A stretch of DNA of 64,000 bases from Pararhizobium arenae (GTDB taxonomy: Bacteria > Pseudomonadota > Alphaproteobacteria > Rhizobiales > Rhizobiaceae): positions 124,001-188,000 of the forward strand of contig NZ_MOOY01000004.1 in the NCBI RefSeq assembly GCF_001931685.1, read 5' to 3'. This document shows positions 48,119 through 55,838 of the stretch, piece by piece (positions within the stretch are counted from its first letter, which is position 1; every line of letters begins with the position of its first letter). Both the position numbers and the translations under genes were made by a program. Below the pieces are notes generated by a model that saw nothing but the letters and a program-made list of their open reading frames with translations, was not told where the DNA came from and did not search any database.

Positions 48119-49549
48119 TCACGTCAGAGAAGCCGCATCCAGCGAACGCAAGTCGTCGTAATGCGCCTGCTTGTCCTGATACATGGCGAGGTCGGCGCGC
48201 CGGACAACAGCTTCCAAGGGCTCGCCAGGCGTGCTGGTCGCCGCGCCGACAGCAATGCTGATCGGGGCATTGGAATAATACTGATTGTTGATCTTCAGAA
48301 GTTTGTCGACATTGTCGATCATCACCGCGACGTCGGTTTCATCGCCGCCTGGCATGATGATCGCAAATTCATCGCCGCCGATACGCGCGGCGTGATTGGG
48401 TAGCGACACGGCTTCGTTCATCACCTCACCAAGACGGCGAAGCAGCGAATCGCCCGCTGCATGGCCAAGCTGGTCGTTGGTCGTCTTCAATCCGTTCAGG
48501 TCGATGACCACGATGGAGACCGGACGCAAGGACTTGCGTTCCAGACGGTTCAGTTCATCCGTGTAAAAGGCGCGGTTATGAAGCTTGGTCAACACGTCGT
48601 GCTTGCCGAGATATTCGAGATAGGCCTCGGCTTTCTTTCGTGCGGTGATATCGGTGAGCGAGACCTGCACGAGTGACCAGTCCCGTTCCCGACCGGGAAA
48701 GACGGAAAATTGCAACAGCACATAACGCTCGCTGCCATCTAGGGCATAATTCACGACCTCGCGCTGGTGGAAAAGATTGCGGTTCCAGAGTTCGATCAGC
48801 TGCTCGCGAAAGTGCTTCTCCATTTCGTCGCGAAAGATATCGGCCTGGCGGTGCAGCAGCGTTTTCGCGTCCGGCGCGCAAAAGAGATCAAGCGTTGCCT
48901 TGTTGACATCAATGACGCGGATTTCGCTCATGCACTGGCGCACGAATTCCGGATGCACATCGGTAAAGACACGAAAGTCGACGATGCCGCGATCCCGCAC
49001 CCCGTCCAGCAGGTTCTTCACGCCACTGAAATCCTCCACCCAAAGGGATACGGGCGAATGTTCGAAAACCCCTTCGGCATAGCGGCGCGCGTCTTCGCGG
49101 GCTGTCACGTCCTCGGTCGTCAGCAACACCTTGCCCAGTGTGTCCTCGTATCCTGGAAGCACCGAGCCGCGAAGCTGGATATCGAGCCTGCGCCCCGAGA
49201 GCGTATAGTTGATGGCGGTGCCGGAAAACTCGCGCCGCCCGTCCCAGAGCTGGGACAGTTCGTTGACGTGGCTGGTCAGCATCTCATCGCGAAAGATGCA
49301 GTCGAGATTGGCGACCAGATGATCCCGGTCGTGCGCCTCGAAGAGCTCGAGCGTGCTGCGGTTGACCTGCAGGACCTTGATCTTTCGGGAGCAGGCTGCG
49401 ACGCGGCTCACATCGGCACGAAGGAAGGTGCGGATATCCTCGATGCCATCTGCCCGCCAGAGGTCGAACAGTCCCTTTACCCCGCTAAAATCCTCGATCC
49501 ACATCGCGATCGGTGCGAGATCGAAGACATTGGCCTCATCGGCATTCAT
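48119..49549 (-). CDS. Diguanylate cyclase with two PAS-like sensor modules
   Basis: This 476-residue cytoplasmic protein has two tandem PAS-like repeats (about 5-135 and 140-285), each starting with the motif W[IV]EDFSGVK and containing a VN..TL.LF core. A GGDEF domain follows with LGKHDVLTKLHNRAFY, NDQLGHAAGDSLLRRL and the intact active site RIGGDEFAIIMPGGDE, so c-di-GMP synthesis is predicted. No transmembrane segment is present. The ATG at 49549 is chosen because it starts just before the first repeat; 64 residues upstream look non-coding. Confidence 0.92.
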   Translation of the reverse strand: MNADEANVFDLAPIAMWIEDFSGVKGLFDLWRADGIEDIRTFLRADVSRVAACSRKIKVLQVNRSTLELFEAHDRDHLVANLDCIFRDEMLTSHVNELSQLWDGRREFSGTAINYTLSGRRLDIQLRGSVLPGYEDTLGKVLLTTEDVTAREDARRYAEGVFEHSPVSLWVEDFSGVKNLLDGVRDRGIVDFRVFTDVHPEFVRQCMSEIRVIDVNKATLDLFCAPDAKTLLHRQADIFRDEMEKHFREQLIELWNRNLFHQREVVNYALDGSERYVLLQFSVFPGRERDWSLVQVSLTDITARKKAEAYLEYLGKHDVLTKLHNRAFYTDELNRLERKSLRPVSIVVIDLNGLKTTNDQLGHAAGDSLLRRLGEVMNEAVSLPNHAARIGGDEFAIIMPGGDETDVAVMIDNVDKLLKINNQYYSNAPISIAVGAATSTPGEPLEAVVRRADLAMYQDKQAHYDDLRSLDAASLT

Positions 49550-49928
49550 ACGCGCACTCGCTAAATTTACCGATCTGCAACAACGTAGCCACACACCGGA
49601 ATCGTTTCCTCGATCGAGACGTACACGGCTGCCGGCGACAGCACAACGCGGCAAGCGCGCATGCGTGCTATGCGTAAATGGGGAACGGAAAGGACGATAG
49701 TGCGGTCGGTCTGGACTGGATTGTTGATTTAGAGAAGACAATGACTGAGGCTTCGATGGCCAGCGGGAAATAAACTCGACTAAAAATCTTCACCCGTCGC
49801 AGGTCTGATACATCCCTTCGCGCGCTCATCGCTACACTTCAGGATTGCGCTTGTTCGAGGCTTTGAAATCGGATTAATTGACCCGTAAGCGACGATTGAC
49901 CGGGTTTATGGCGACAAGGGGGTGTAGC
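49550..49928. other. Intergenic region, no gene recognised
   Basis: These 379 bases lie between the divergent diguanylate cyclase and amidohydrolase genes. I see no RNA gene, repeat or convincing promoter, only the purine-rich AAGGGGG ribosome site of the amidohydrolase at 49916-49922. Confidence 0.5.
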
Positions 49929-51386
49929 GTGGCGTTTCGGCTTGGACACAAATACCGCCATCTGGTTCACGGCGCGGCATGCCCCTGCCATAGCCCGGAC
50001 GCCTTGCAACTCTTTGCGCGCATAGATGCTGGCTTGTCCCGCCGTTCGCTCCTGAAGGTCATTGCGGCCACCCTTGCGGTTCCGGCGCTCGGCAAAGTCA
50101 GCCCGGCTTTTGCACAGGCTCCGGCAAGGCCGATCCTGTTTCGCAACCTCAAGATTTTCGACGGGACCGCAAGCGCCTTGATCGAGGGCCAGGGCGTGCT
50201 GGTTGAGGGCAACCTGATCAAGGCGCTTGTCCCTGCCGCAGATACCGTCTCGGACGCCGAGGTGATCGATGGCGGCGGACGCACATTGATGCCGGGCATG
50301 ATCGAGGCGCACTGGCACTCCATATTGGCCGGCATATCCCAGGTCGCGGCCATGACGGCGGATGTGCCCTATGTCCATCTCGTTGCAGCCCAGGAAGCCG
50401 AGCGGACCATCTTGCGCGGTTTCACGACCGTCCGCGATGTCGGCGGTCCGGCCTTTGCCGTGAAGCGTGCCATCGACGAGGGACGCATTGCGGGTCCTCG
50501 CATCTATCCCTCCGGCGCCATGATTTCGCAGACATCGGGACATGGCGATTTCCGCATGCGGAGCGACCTGCCGCGTACGCCGCAAAGCGATCTCAGCATT
50601 GCCGAACAGGCCGGCATATCGGCGATCGCGGATGGAGAGGCGGAAGTGCTGCGTCGGGTTCGGGAACAGCTTATGCTGGGCGCCAGCCAGATCAAGATCA
50701 TGGGCGGCGGCGGCGTGTCCTCGTCCTTCGATCCGATCGATTCGCTTCAATATACCGAAGCCGAAATGAGAGCGGCCGTATCAGCCGCTGCCGACTGGGG
50801 AACCTATGTCTGCATCCATGCCTACACCTCTGCGGCGGTGCGCCGTGCGCTTGATTGCGGGGTGAAGTCGATCGAACACGGGCAGCTGATCGACGAAGAG
50901 ACGGCCAAACGGATCGCCGATGCCGACGCCTGGTGGAGCATTCAGCCCTTCCTCGCCGACGAAGATGCCAATGCGAAGTCATCACCCGAGCAACGCCTCC
51001 AGCAGGAGCAGATTGCCGAGGGGACGGTGCGTGCCATTGAGTTCGGCCGCAAGCATCAGGTGAAGATGGCGCTCGGGACGGATATCCTGTTCAGCCCGAC
51101 GGGGACCGCGAGCCAGGGACGGCAGCTCGCAAAATTTGCCCGTTGGTATGACAATGCAGACGTGCTGCGTATGCTGACGAGCGGAAATGCCGCGCTGCTG
51201 GAGCTTTCGGGGCTGCGCAATCCTTATCCCGCCAGGCTCGGTCGCATCGAAGCGGGCGCCTATGCGGATATTCTTCTCATCGATGGAAATCCGCTGCAGG
51301 ACATCTCGCTCATTGCCGATCCCGACCGGACGATGAAGCTGGTCATGAAGGACGGACGTATCCACAAGAATACATTGCAGGTTTGA
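49929..51386 (+). CDS. Tat-exported amidohydrolase family protein
   Basis: This 485-residue metal-dependent hydrolase has a Tat signal after about 35 residues: LSRRSLLKVIAATLAVPALG, cleaved near PAFAQA. The amidohydrolase fold shows MPGMIEAHWHS (HxH), VCIHAYT, KSIEHGQ and ALGTDILFSP with the catalytic Asp. The frame runs upstream to 49878, but the GTG at 49929 has AAGGGGG just before it and is preferred. The leader before the Tat motif contains CPC. The family includes prolidase- and imidazolonepropionase-like enzymes; the substrate is unknown. An outer-membrane protein gene follows at once. Confidence 0.88.
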   Translation: MAFRLGHKYRHLVHGAACPCHSPDALQLFARIDAGLSRRSLLKVIAATLAVPALGKVSPAFAQAPARPILFRNLKIFDGTASALIEGQGVLVEGNLIKALVPAADTVSDAEVIDGGGRTLMPGMIEAHWHSILAGISQVAAMTADVPYVHLVAAQEAERTILRGFTTVRDVGGPAFAVKRAIDEGRIAGPRIYPSGAMISQTSGHGDFRMRSDLPRTPQSDLSIAEQAGISAIADGEAEVLRRVREQLMLGASQIKIMGGGGVSSSFDPIDSLQYTEAEMRAAVSAAADWGTYVCIHAYTSAAVRRALDCGVKSIEHGQLIDEETAKRIADADAWWSIQPFLADEDANAKSSPEQRLQQEQIAEGTVRAIEFGRKHQVKMALGTDILFSPTGTASQGRQLAKFARWYDNADVLRMLTSGNAALLELSGLRNPYPARLGRIEAGAYADILLIDGNPLQDISLIADPDRTMKLVMKDGRIHKNTLQV

Positions 51387-51397
51387 GTGAGGGCGCA

Positions 51398-51475
51398 ATG
51401 AAATCTTTAGCTATTACGGCCTTCCTGTTCTTTGTGGTATGCCCGCAGTTCACGCCGGCGATCTGTTTGGTGTGG
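51398..51475 (+). other. Signal-peptide-like short frame, out of phase with the next gene
   Basis: An ATG at 51398 opens 25 codons reading MKSLAITAFLFFVV..., a typical start of a signal peptide, and stops at 51476-51478. It ends inside the outer-membrane protein gene in another frame. One extra base near 51434-51440 would join the two into one exported protein. Confidence 0.65.
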
Positions 51476-52245
51476 TAAGTGACCCTGCGGCCGAGGGCGC
51501 GGAGGTCGGGCGCCCGGATTGGGCGTTGCAGGTCACCCCGTATCTCTGGGCGACCGGACTTGAGGGGAAAATTTCCCCATTCCGCAACGGACCGTCGCTC
51601 CACACCGAAAAATCGTTCTCCGATGTCATGGAAGACCTCAATTTCGGAGGTTTCATCAATGTCTGGGGCCGTAACGACCGTTTTGTTCTGTCCGGTGACA
51701 TGATGTATGTCGACACCACGGGCAGCCATGCGACCGGCCCGTTGCCGGCCTTCCAGATCCCTGGACTGGGCGTGATCCCGCCGGGTGCGAGCGTCGATGC
51801 AGATGTCGATACGACGGAATTCATGGCGACCCTGCAGGGTGGCTATCGCGTTGTCGATACACCGGAGTTCACACTCGATGCGCTCGGCGGCGCCCGTTTC
51901 TGGTATATCTCGAACGACGTGTCCGTCACCGCCTCGCATCCTCTGATCGGTACCATCTCCGCCAGTCATGAGGAAAGTTTCAACTGGATAGACCCTGTCG
52001 TTGGCGCGCGAATGTTCATAAGCCTGACGGACAAGCTCTCCATCCAGGCGCAGGCCGATGTCGGCGGCTTCGGTGCGGGATCGGATTTTACTTGGTCAGC
52101 ACTGGCGACGGTGAACTATACATTCACGGATAATCTGTCGGCTTCTGCCGGTTACAAGGTCCTGGATGTCGACTACGAGCATGATGGCCATCTGTTCGAT
52201 ACCCGTCTCAGCGGTCCCGTTCTCGGTATGACCTATCGCTTCTGA
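51439..52245 (+). CDS. Outer-membrane beta-barrel protein, apparent frameshift in the signal peptide
   Basis: This 268-residue protein has a barrel pattern: ALQVTPYLWATGLEGKISPF, EDLNFGGFINVWGRNDRFVLSGDMMYVDT, FTLDALGGARFWYISNDV, and a C-terminal GPVLGMTYRF ending in Phe. It begins at MPAVHAGDLFG, which looks like the end of a signal peptide (AVHA|GD). The hydrophobic start lies at 51398 in another frame, so a one-base deletion or a sequencing error is likely. It is 11 bp after the amidohydrolase and probably cotranscribed. Confidence 0.75.
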   Translation: MPAVHAGDLFGVVSDPAAEGAEVGRPDWALQVTPYLWATGLEGKISPFRNGPSLHTEKSFSDVMEDLNFGGFINVWGRNDRFVLSGDMMYVDTTGSHATGPLPAFQIPGLGVIPPGASVDADVDTTEFMATLQGGYRVVDTPEFTLDALGGARFWYISNDVSVTASHPLIGTISASHEESFNWIDPVVGARMFISLTDKLSIQAQADVGGFGAGSDFTWSALATVNYTFTDNLSASAGYKVLDVDYEHDGHLFDTRLSGPVLGMTYRF

Positions 52246-52413
52246 TGATTCTTATGCAGGGTCCGGACTTGGCGACCCGCCTTCGGCCGGCAGGATGCGG
52301 GTTGCCGAAAGTTGATCAATATTGGGCCTATTTCATCGGCCGGCCCGCCGGCCCTTGCGCGGAGCCTGACGTCATGCTGTAGCTAGCGCAGATCAATCCC
52401 ACGCAGAATTCCG

Positions 52414-54006
52414 ATGGCTCTTTCCGACGAGTTGCGACAGAACGTTGCCGAAAGCCGTTTCGGCGCGCGGCTGTTGGTGTTTCTCGTCCTGCTGATGATT
52501 GCCGGCCTTCCTCTGGCCGTCTGGTTCGACGTCAACAATCTGTCCCGCGACGCGCTTCAGCGACAGGCGCAGGACATGAGCTCCCTGATCACCAGCATCC
52601 GCTCCTATTATTCGACAAACGTGGTCGGTCGCGTGCTGGCTGCGCATGCGGATGGGCAGACGACGGAAACGGTCCTCTCGCACAATTATGCGACGATCCC
52701 CGGCGCGATCCCGATCCCGGCAACACTTTCGCTGGAGCTTGGGAGCGTCATCAAGGAGCAGCAGGCGAATATCTCCTATCGCTTCATTTCGGACCTGCCG
52801 TTCAAGAACCGCGCGAAGCATCCGATGGATGCCTTCGAAGTTTCGGCGCTTGCCGCATTGCGCGCGGACCCGAAACGGACGGTGACGAGTGTCGAACGCA
52901 TAGGTTTCGACAATATCTATCGCCTCGTCACGCCGGTCATCATGGGGCCGGCTTGTGTGGCGTGTCATGACAGCCACCCTGAAAGCCCGAAGAAGGATTG
53001 GAAGGTCGGGGATGTTCGCGGCATCCAGGAAGTGACGATCACGCAGCCTTTCGCCAGCAACGCCTTCGCCTTCAAGTATCTGCTGCTTTACTTTTTCTTC
53101 GTCGCAGTCGTCGGCATGAGCTTCATTGTGCTGCAAAGGCGGCATGCGCACGTCATCAAGACATTCAACCGCGAGCTGGAGGCGACGAACGAATTTCTCG
53201 CCAGCATTTCTCTGAAGATATCGCGTTACCTCTCGCCGCAAATCTACAAGAGCATCTTCAGCGGCCAGAGGGATGTGGTGGTTCACACCGAGCGCAAGCG
53301 GCTGACGATCTTCTTTTCGGATATCAAGGATTTCACGGCGACCACCGAGCGGCTCCAGCCCGAAGCTCTGACCGAAATGCTCAATGAATACCTGACCGAG
53401 ATGTCGAACATCGCGCTGGCGCATGGCGGTACCATCGACAAGTTCATCGGCGACGCAATCCTTGTGTTTTTCGGCGATCCGGAAACCAGGGGAGCTGTCG
53501 AGGATGCAAAGGCCTGCATACGCATGGCGATGGACATGCAGCAGCGTCTGGGGGAGTTGAAGTCCAAGTGGCGCAGCGATGGCACCGAAGAGCCGTTCGT
53601 GGTGCGCATGGGCATCAACACCGGTTACTGCAATGTCGGCAACTTCGGAAGCAACGACCGGATGGACTACACGATCATCGGAGCGGAGGCGAACCTCGCG
53701 GCCCGGCTGCAGAGCATTGCAGAGGGCGGCCAGATCGTCATCAGTTACGAAACTTATGCCCTTGTCCAGGATATCGTCGAAGCGCATGCGCTGCCTCCGA
53801 TCACCATGAAGGGTATCCAGCGCGAAGTCGTTCCTTATGTGATCGATGGCCTTGTGGCCGGTGCAGACAGGAGGACAAGCGTCCTGAGCGAGCATCTCGC
53901 AGGGCTGGACCTGCATCTCGATCTTGATCGGCTTGATTCGGAGGAAAAGCTGCGGGTGCGCAAGGCGCTCTCGGACGCCATAGCGGCAATCGACAGAACG
54001 GTCTGA
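52414..54006 (+). CDS. Heme-binding sensor nucleotidyl cyclase (Tll0287-like domain + class III cyclase)
   Basis: This 530-residue membrane protein has an N-terminal helix (about 19-38), a periplasmic domain (about 40-215) of the Tll0287/DUF3365 type with a c-type heme motif CVACHDSHP (C181, C184, H185), a second helix (about 218-238), and a cytoplasmic class III cyclase domain (about 285-455) with FFSDIKDFTATTER and KFIGDAILVFFG, whose two Asp residues bind metal. It probably makes cAMP in response to redox state, gas or ligand binding at the heme. The C-terminal tail is Leu/Asp-rich. Confidence 0.9.
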   Translation: MALSDELRQNVAESRFGARLLVFLVLLMIAGLPLAVWFDVNNLSRDALQRQAQDMSSLITSIRSYYSTNVVGRVLAAHADGQTTETVLSHNYATIPGAIPIPATLSLELGSVIKEQQANISYRFISDLPFKNRAKHPMDAFEVSALAALRADPKRTVTSVERIGFDNIYRLVTPVIMGPACVACHDSHPESPKKDWKVGDVRGIQEVTITQPFASNAFAFKYLLLYFFFVAVVGMSFIVLQRRHAHVIKTFNRELEATNEFLASISLKISRYLSPQIYKSIFSGQRDVVVHTERKRLTIFFSDIKDFTATTERLQPEALTEMLNEYLTEMSNIALAHGGTIDKFIGDAILVFFGDPETRGAVEDAKACIRMAMDMQQRLGELKSKWRSDGTEEPFVVRMGINTGYCNVGNFGSNDRMDYTIIGAEANLAARLQSIAEGGQIVISYETYALVQDIVEAHALPPITMKGIQREVVPYVIDGLVAGADRRTSVLSEHLAGLDLHLDLDRLDSEEKLRVRKALSDAIAAIDRTV

Positions 54007-54134
54007 CAAACTGTCATTGATTCGAACGAACGTGCAGCCCCATCCGAGCGCGCAGGTCGCAGGGGTATAAGCCGACATCGCCAACGGGACGAAATTCGTT
54101 CAAGGGAAACTGTTGTATAGCGCTTGGAAAAATT

Positions 54135-54210
<76 letters not shown>

Positions 54211-54354
54211 ATATCGGGTTCCGGCAAGGCCGGTCCGGGAAACCGTTCCGAATTGTTCGTCCGGTCGGGTGGCGGCTTATTACGTGCGCTTTTCGCAGAT
54301 GGCAAGCCGAAAAATCAGACCGGGTGCAATTTTCTTCGCTGAGCCCAGTTCAGG

Positions 54355-54384
54355 CCCGCGCGGCAATGGAACAGTCCGCGCGGG
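54355..54384. other. GC-rich stem-loop downstream of the TIGR02300 gene
   Basis: A perfect 9-bp inverted repeat (CCCGCGCGG / CCGCGCGGG) with a 12-base loop lies between the tRNA and the TIGR02300 stop. No T-run follows on either strand, so termination is uncertain. Confidence 0.45.
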
Positions 54385-54410
54385 TGCCAATTTCAAACCT
54401 TATGAAAGGC

Positions 54411-54797
54411 TTACACTTCGTCGTCGTCGTCGGATACGCCGATCAGGTCGGACAGGCCGTCGTCATCGTCATCTTCGTCTTCTTCGAGGAAGGTGTCGTC
54501 GTCGTCGCCTTCGATCTCGACGTCGTCATCGCCCAGATCCGGGATGTCGTCGCCGCTGGCGCCTTCATCGGCTTCTTCCAGCGAGACCAGTTCGACTTCC
54601 GTGTTTTCGGTATCGACTTCCTGAACGTCCTCTTCCTCAGCCTTTTCCATGACCTTGGCAACCGAGGTCTCTTCGAAGAAGGACAGCGGATAGGACTTGC
54701 CGGTGTAAGGGGAGACGATCGGATCCTTGTTCAGATCGTAAAACTTGCGACCCGTTTCCGGATCGATGCGCTTGGTACCAAGTTCCGCTTTTGCCAC
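54411..54797 (-). CDS. TIGR02300 family acidic protein
   Basis: This 128-residue alphaproteobacterial protein has a conserved N-terminal block, AELGTKRIDPETGRKFYDLNKDPIVSPYTGKSYP, and then a strongly acidic tail made largely of Asp and Glu. The function is unknown. The start is a GTG at 54797, which gives the conserved MAKAELGTKR opening; the frame continues to an ATG 36 bp upstream but without conservation. A candidate promoter with an inverted repeat lies at 54877-54909. Confidence 0.9.
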   Translation of the reverse strand: MAKAELGTKRIDPETGRKFYDLNKDPIVSPYTGKSYPLSFFEETSVAKVMEKAEEEDVQEVDTENTEVELVSLEEADEGASGDDIPDLGDDDVEIEGDDDDTFLEEDEDDDDDGLSDLIGVSDDDDEV

Positions 54798-54876
54798 GGT
54801 CAAAGCCTCTTGTATGGCCGGGAAAGCCGGCATTTGCCGGAAAACCGGCGTTGACGAAGAAATGAATTAGCCGGTC

Positions 54877-54909
54877 CCCATAATCGTCTTGGCTTTGTCT
54901 GTCAAAGCC
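54877..54909 (-). promoter_or_regulatory. Candidate promoter and inverted repeat of the TIGR02300 gene
   Basis: On the minus strand, TTGACA (54900-54905) and TATGGG (54877-54882) are 17 bp apart. The -35 box lies within a perfect 7-bp palindrome, GGCTTTG-N5-CAAAGCC (54891-54909), which could be a repressor site. Confidence 0.5.
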
Positions 54910-55095
54910 TAACTTTCCGGGGCGCGCGGCAAGCAAAGGTGGATTTTGAGCCGAAAAAGTCAAGGCGAAACGCTTGGCAGCAATACACTCTTCCATCGAC
55001 ACGGCTTGGCCAGCGTGCCTGTTTTCCGCTAACAGGGAAAACAATGGTCGCGGAATAACCTCTCCCGCGGCCCAATCGAACGCTCGGGGACATGA

Positions 55096-55722
55096 ATGAT
55101 CATCGCTATCGACGGGCCTGCCGCCGCAGGCAAGGGAACGCTTTCGCGCCGGATTGCTGCCGACTACGGCTTCCACCATCTCGATACGGGCCTGACCTAT
55201 AGGGCCACCGCCAAGGCGCTGCTCGACGCCGCGTTGCCGCTCGACAACGAACCGGTCGCCGAAAAGATGGCGCTGGAGGTGGAGCTTGCGGGCCTCGACC
55301 GCAGCGTGCTCTCCGCCCATGAGATTGGCGAAGCGGCCTCGAAGATTGCCGTCATGCCGTCAGTCCGTCGCGCGCTGGTCGAAGCGCAGCGTGCCTTTGC
55401 GGCTCGCAAGCCCGGTACGGTGCTGGATGGCCGCGATATTGGCACGGTCGTCTGCCCGGATGCGCCCGTTAAACTCTATGTGACGGCGTCTGCTGAAGTG
55501 CGCGCCCGGCGTCGGTTCGACGAGATGGTTGGAAACGGCTTTCCCGCCGATTATCTCTCGGTTCTGGCAGACATTCAAAAGCGCGACGAGCGCGACATGG
55601 GACGCGCCGATAGCCCGCTTCGCCCGGCTGAAGACGCGCACTTGCTTGATACGTCCGAAATGAGTATAGAGGCCGCATTCTTGGCGGCGAAGGCTCTGAT
55701 CGACGCTGCATTGAACAAATAG
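55096..55722 (+). CDS. cmk: Cytidylate kinase
   Basis: This 208-residue kinase phosphorylates CMP and dCMP. It has the P-loop [19 protein letters not shown] at the N-terminus, [17 protein letters not shown], the [23 protein letters not shown] segment and RRRFDEMVG. The ATG at 55096 gives [14 protein letters not shown]; an ATG 4 bp upstream is out of frame. rpsA follows. aroA, commonly found directly upstream of cmk in rhizobia, is not there. Confidence 0.96.
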   Translation: MIIAIDGPAAAGKGTLSRRIAADYGFHHLDTGLTYRATAKALLDAALPLDNEPVAEKMALEVELAGLDRSVLSAHEIGEAASKIAVMPSVRRALVEAQRAFAARKPGTVLDGRDIGTVVCPDAPVKLYVTASAEVRARRRFDEMVGNGFPADYLSVLADIQKRDERDMGRADSPLRPAEDAHLLDTSEMSIEAAFLAAKALIDAALNK

Positions 55723-55838
55723 TCCGAAAGACCGTCCCCGCGCCGGATTTACTCCCTGATGAAGGGAGCGGATGGATTTTGGACCTGATCAACTCGAACC
55801 ACCGGCGCCTGTGCCCACGCGGCACACCAGGAGTATTC

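Noticed and set aside
52312-52325. An FNR box upstream of the cyclase gene (TTGATCAATATTGG)
   Set aside because: The left half matches, but the right half has three mismatches out of five to ATCAA.
52393-54084. A 563-codon open frame on the minus strand
   Set aside because: It is antisense to the heme-binding cyclase, which has clear motifs along its whole length.
55020-55042. A terminator or aroA remnant upstream of cmk
   Set aside because: GTTTTCC/GGAAAAC forms a short stem without a T-run, and no reading frame there resembles AroA.
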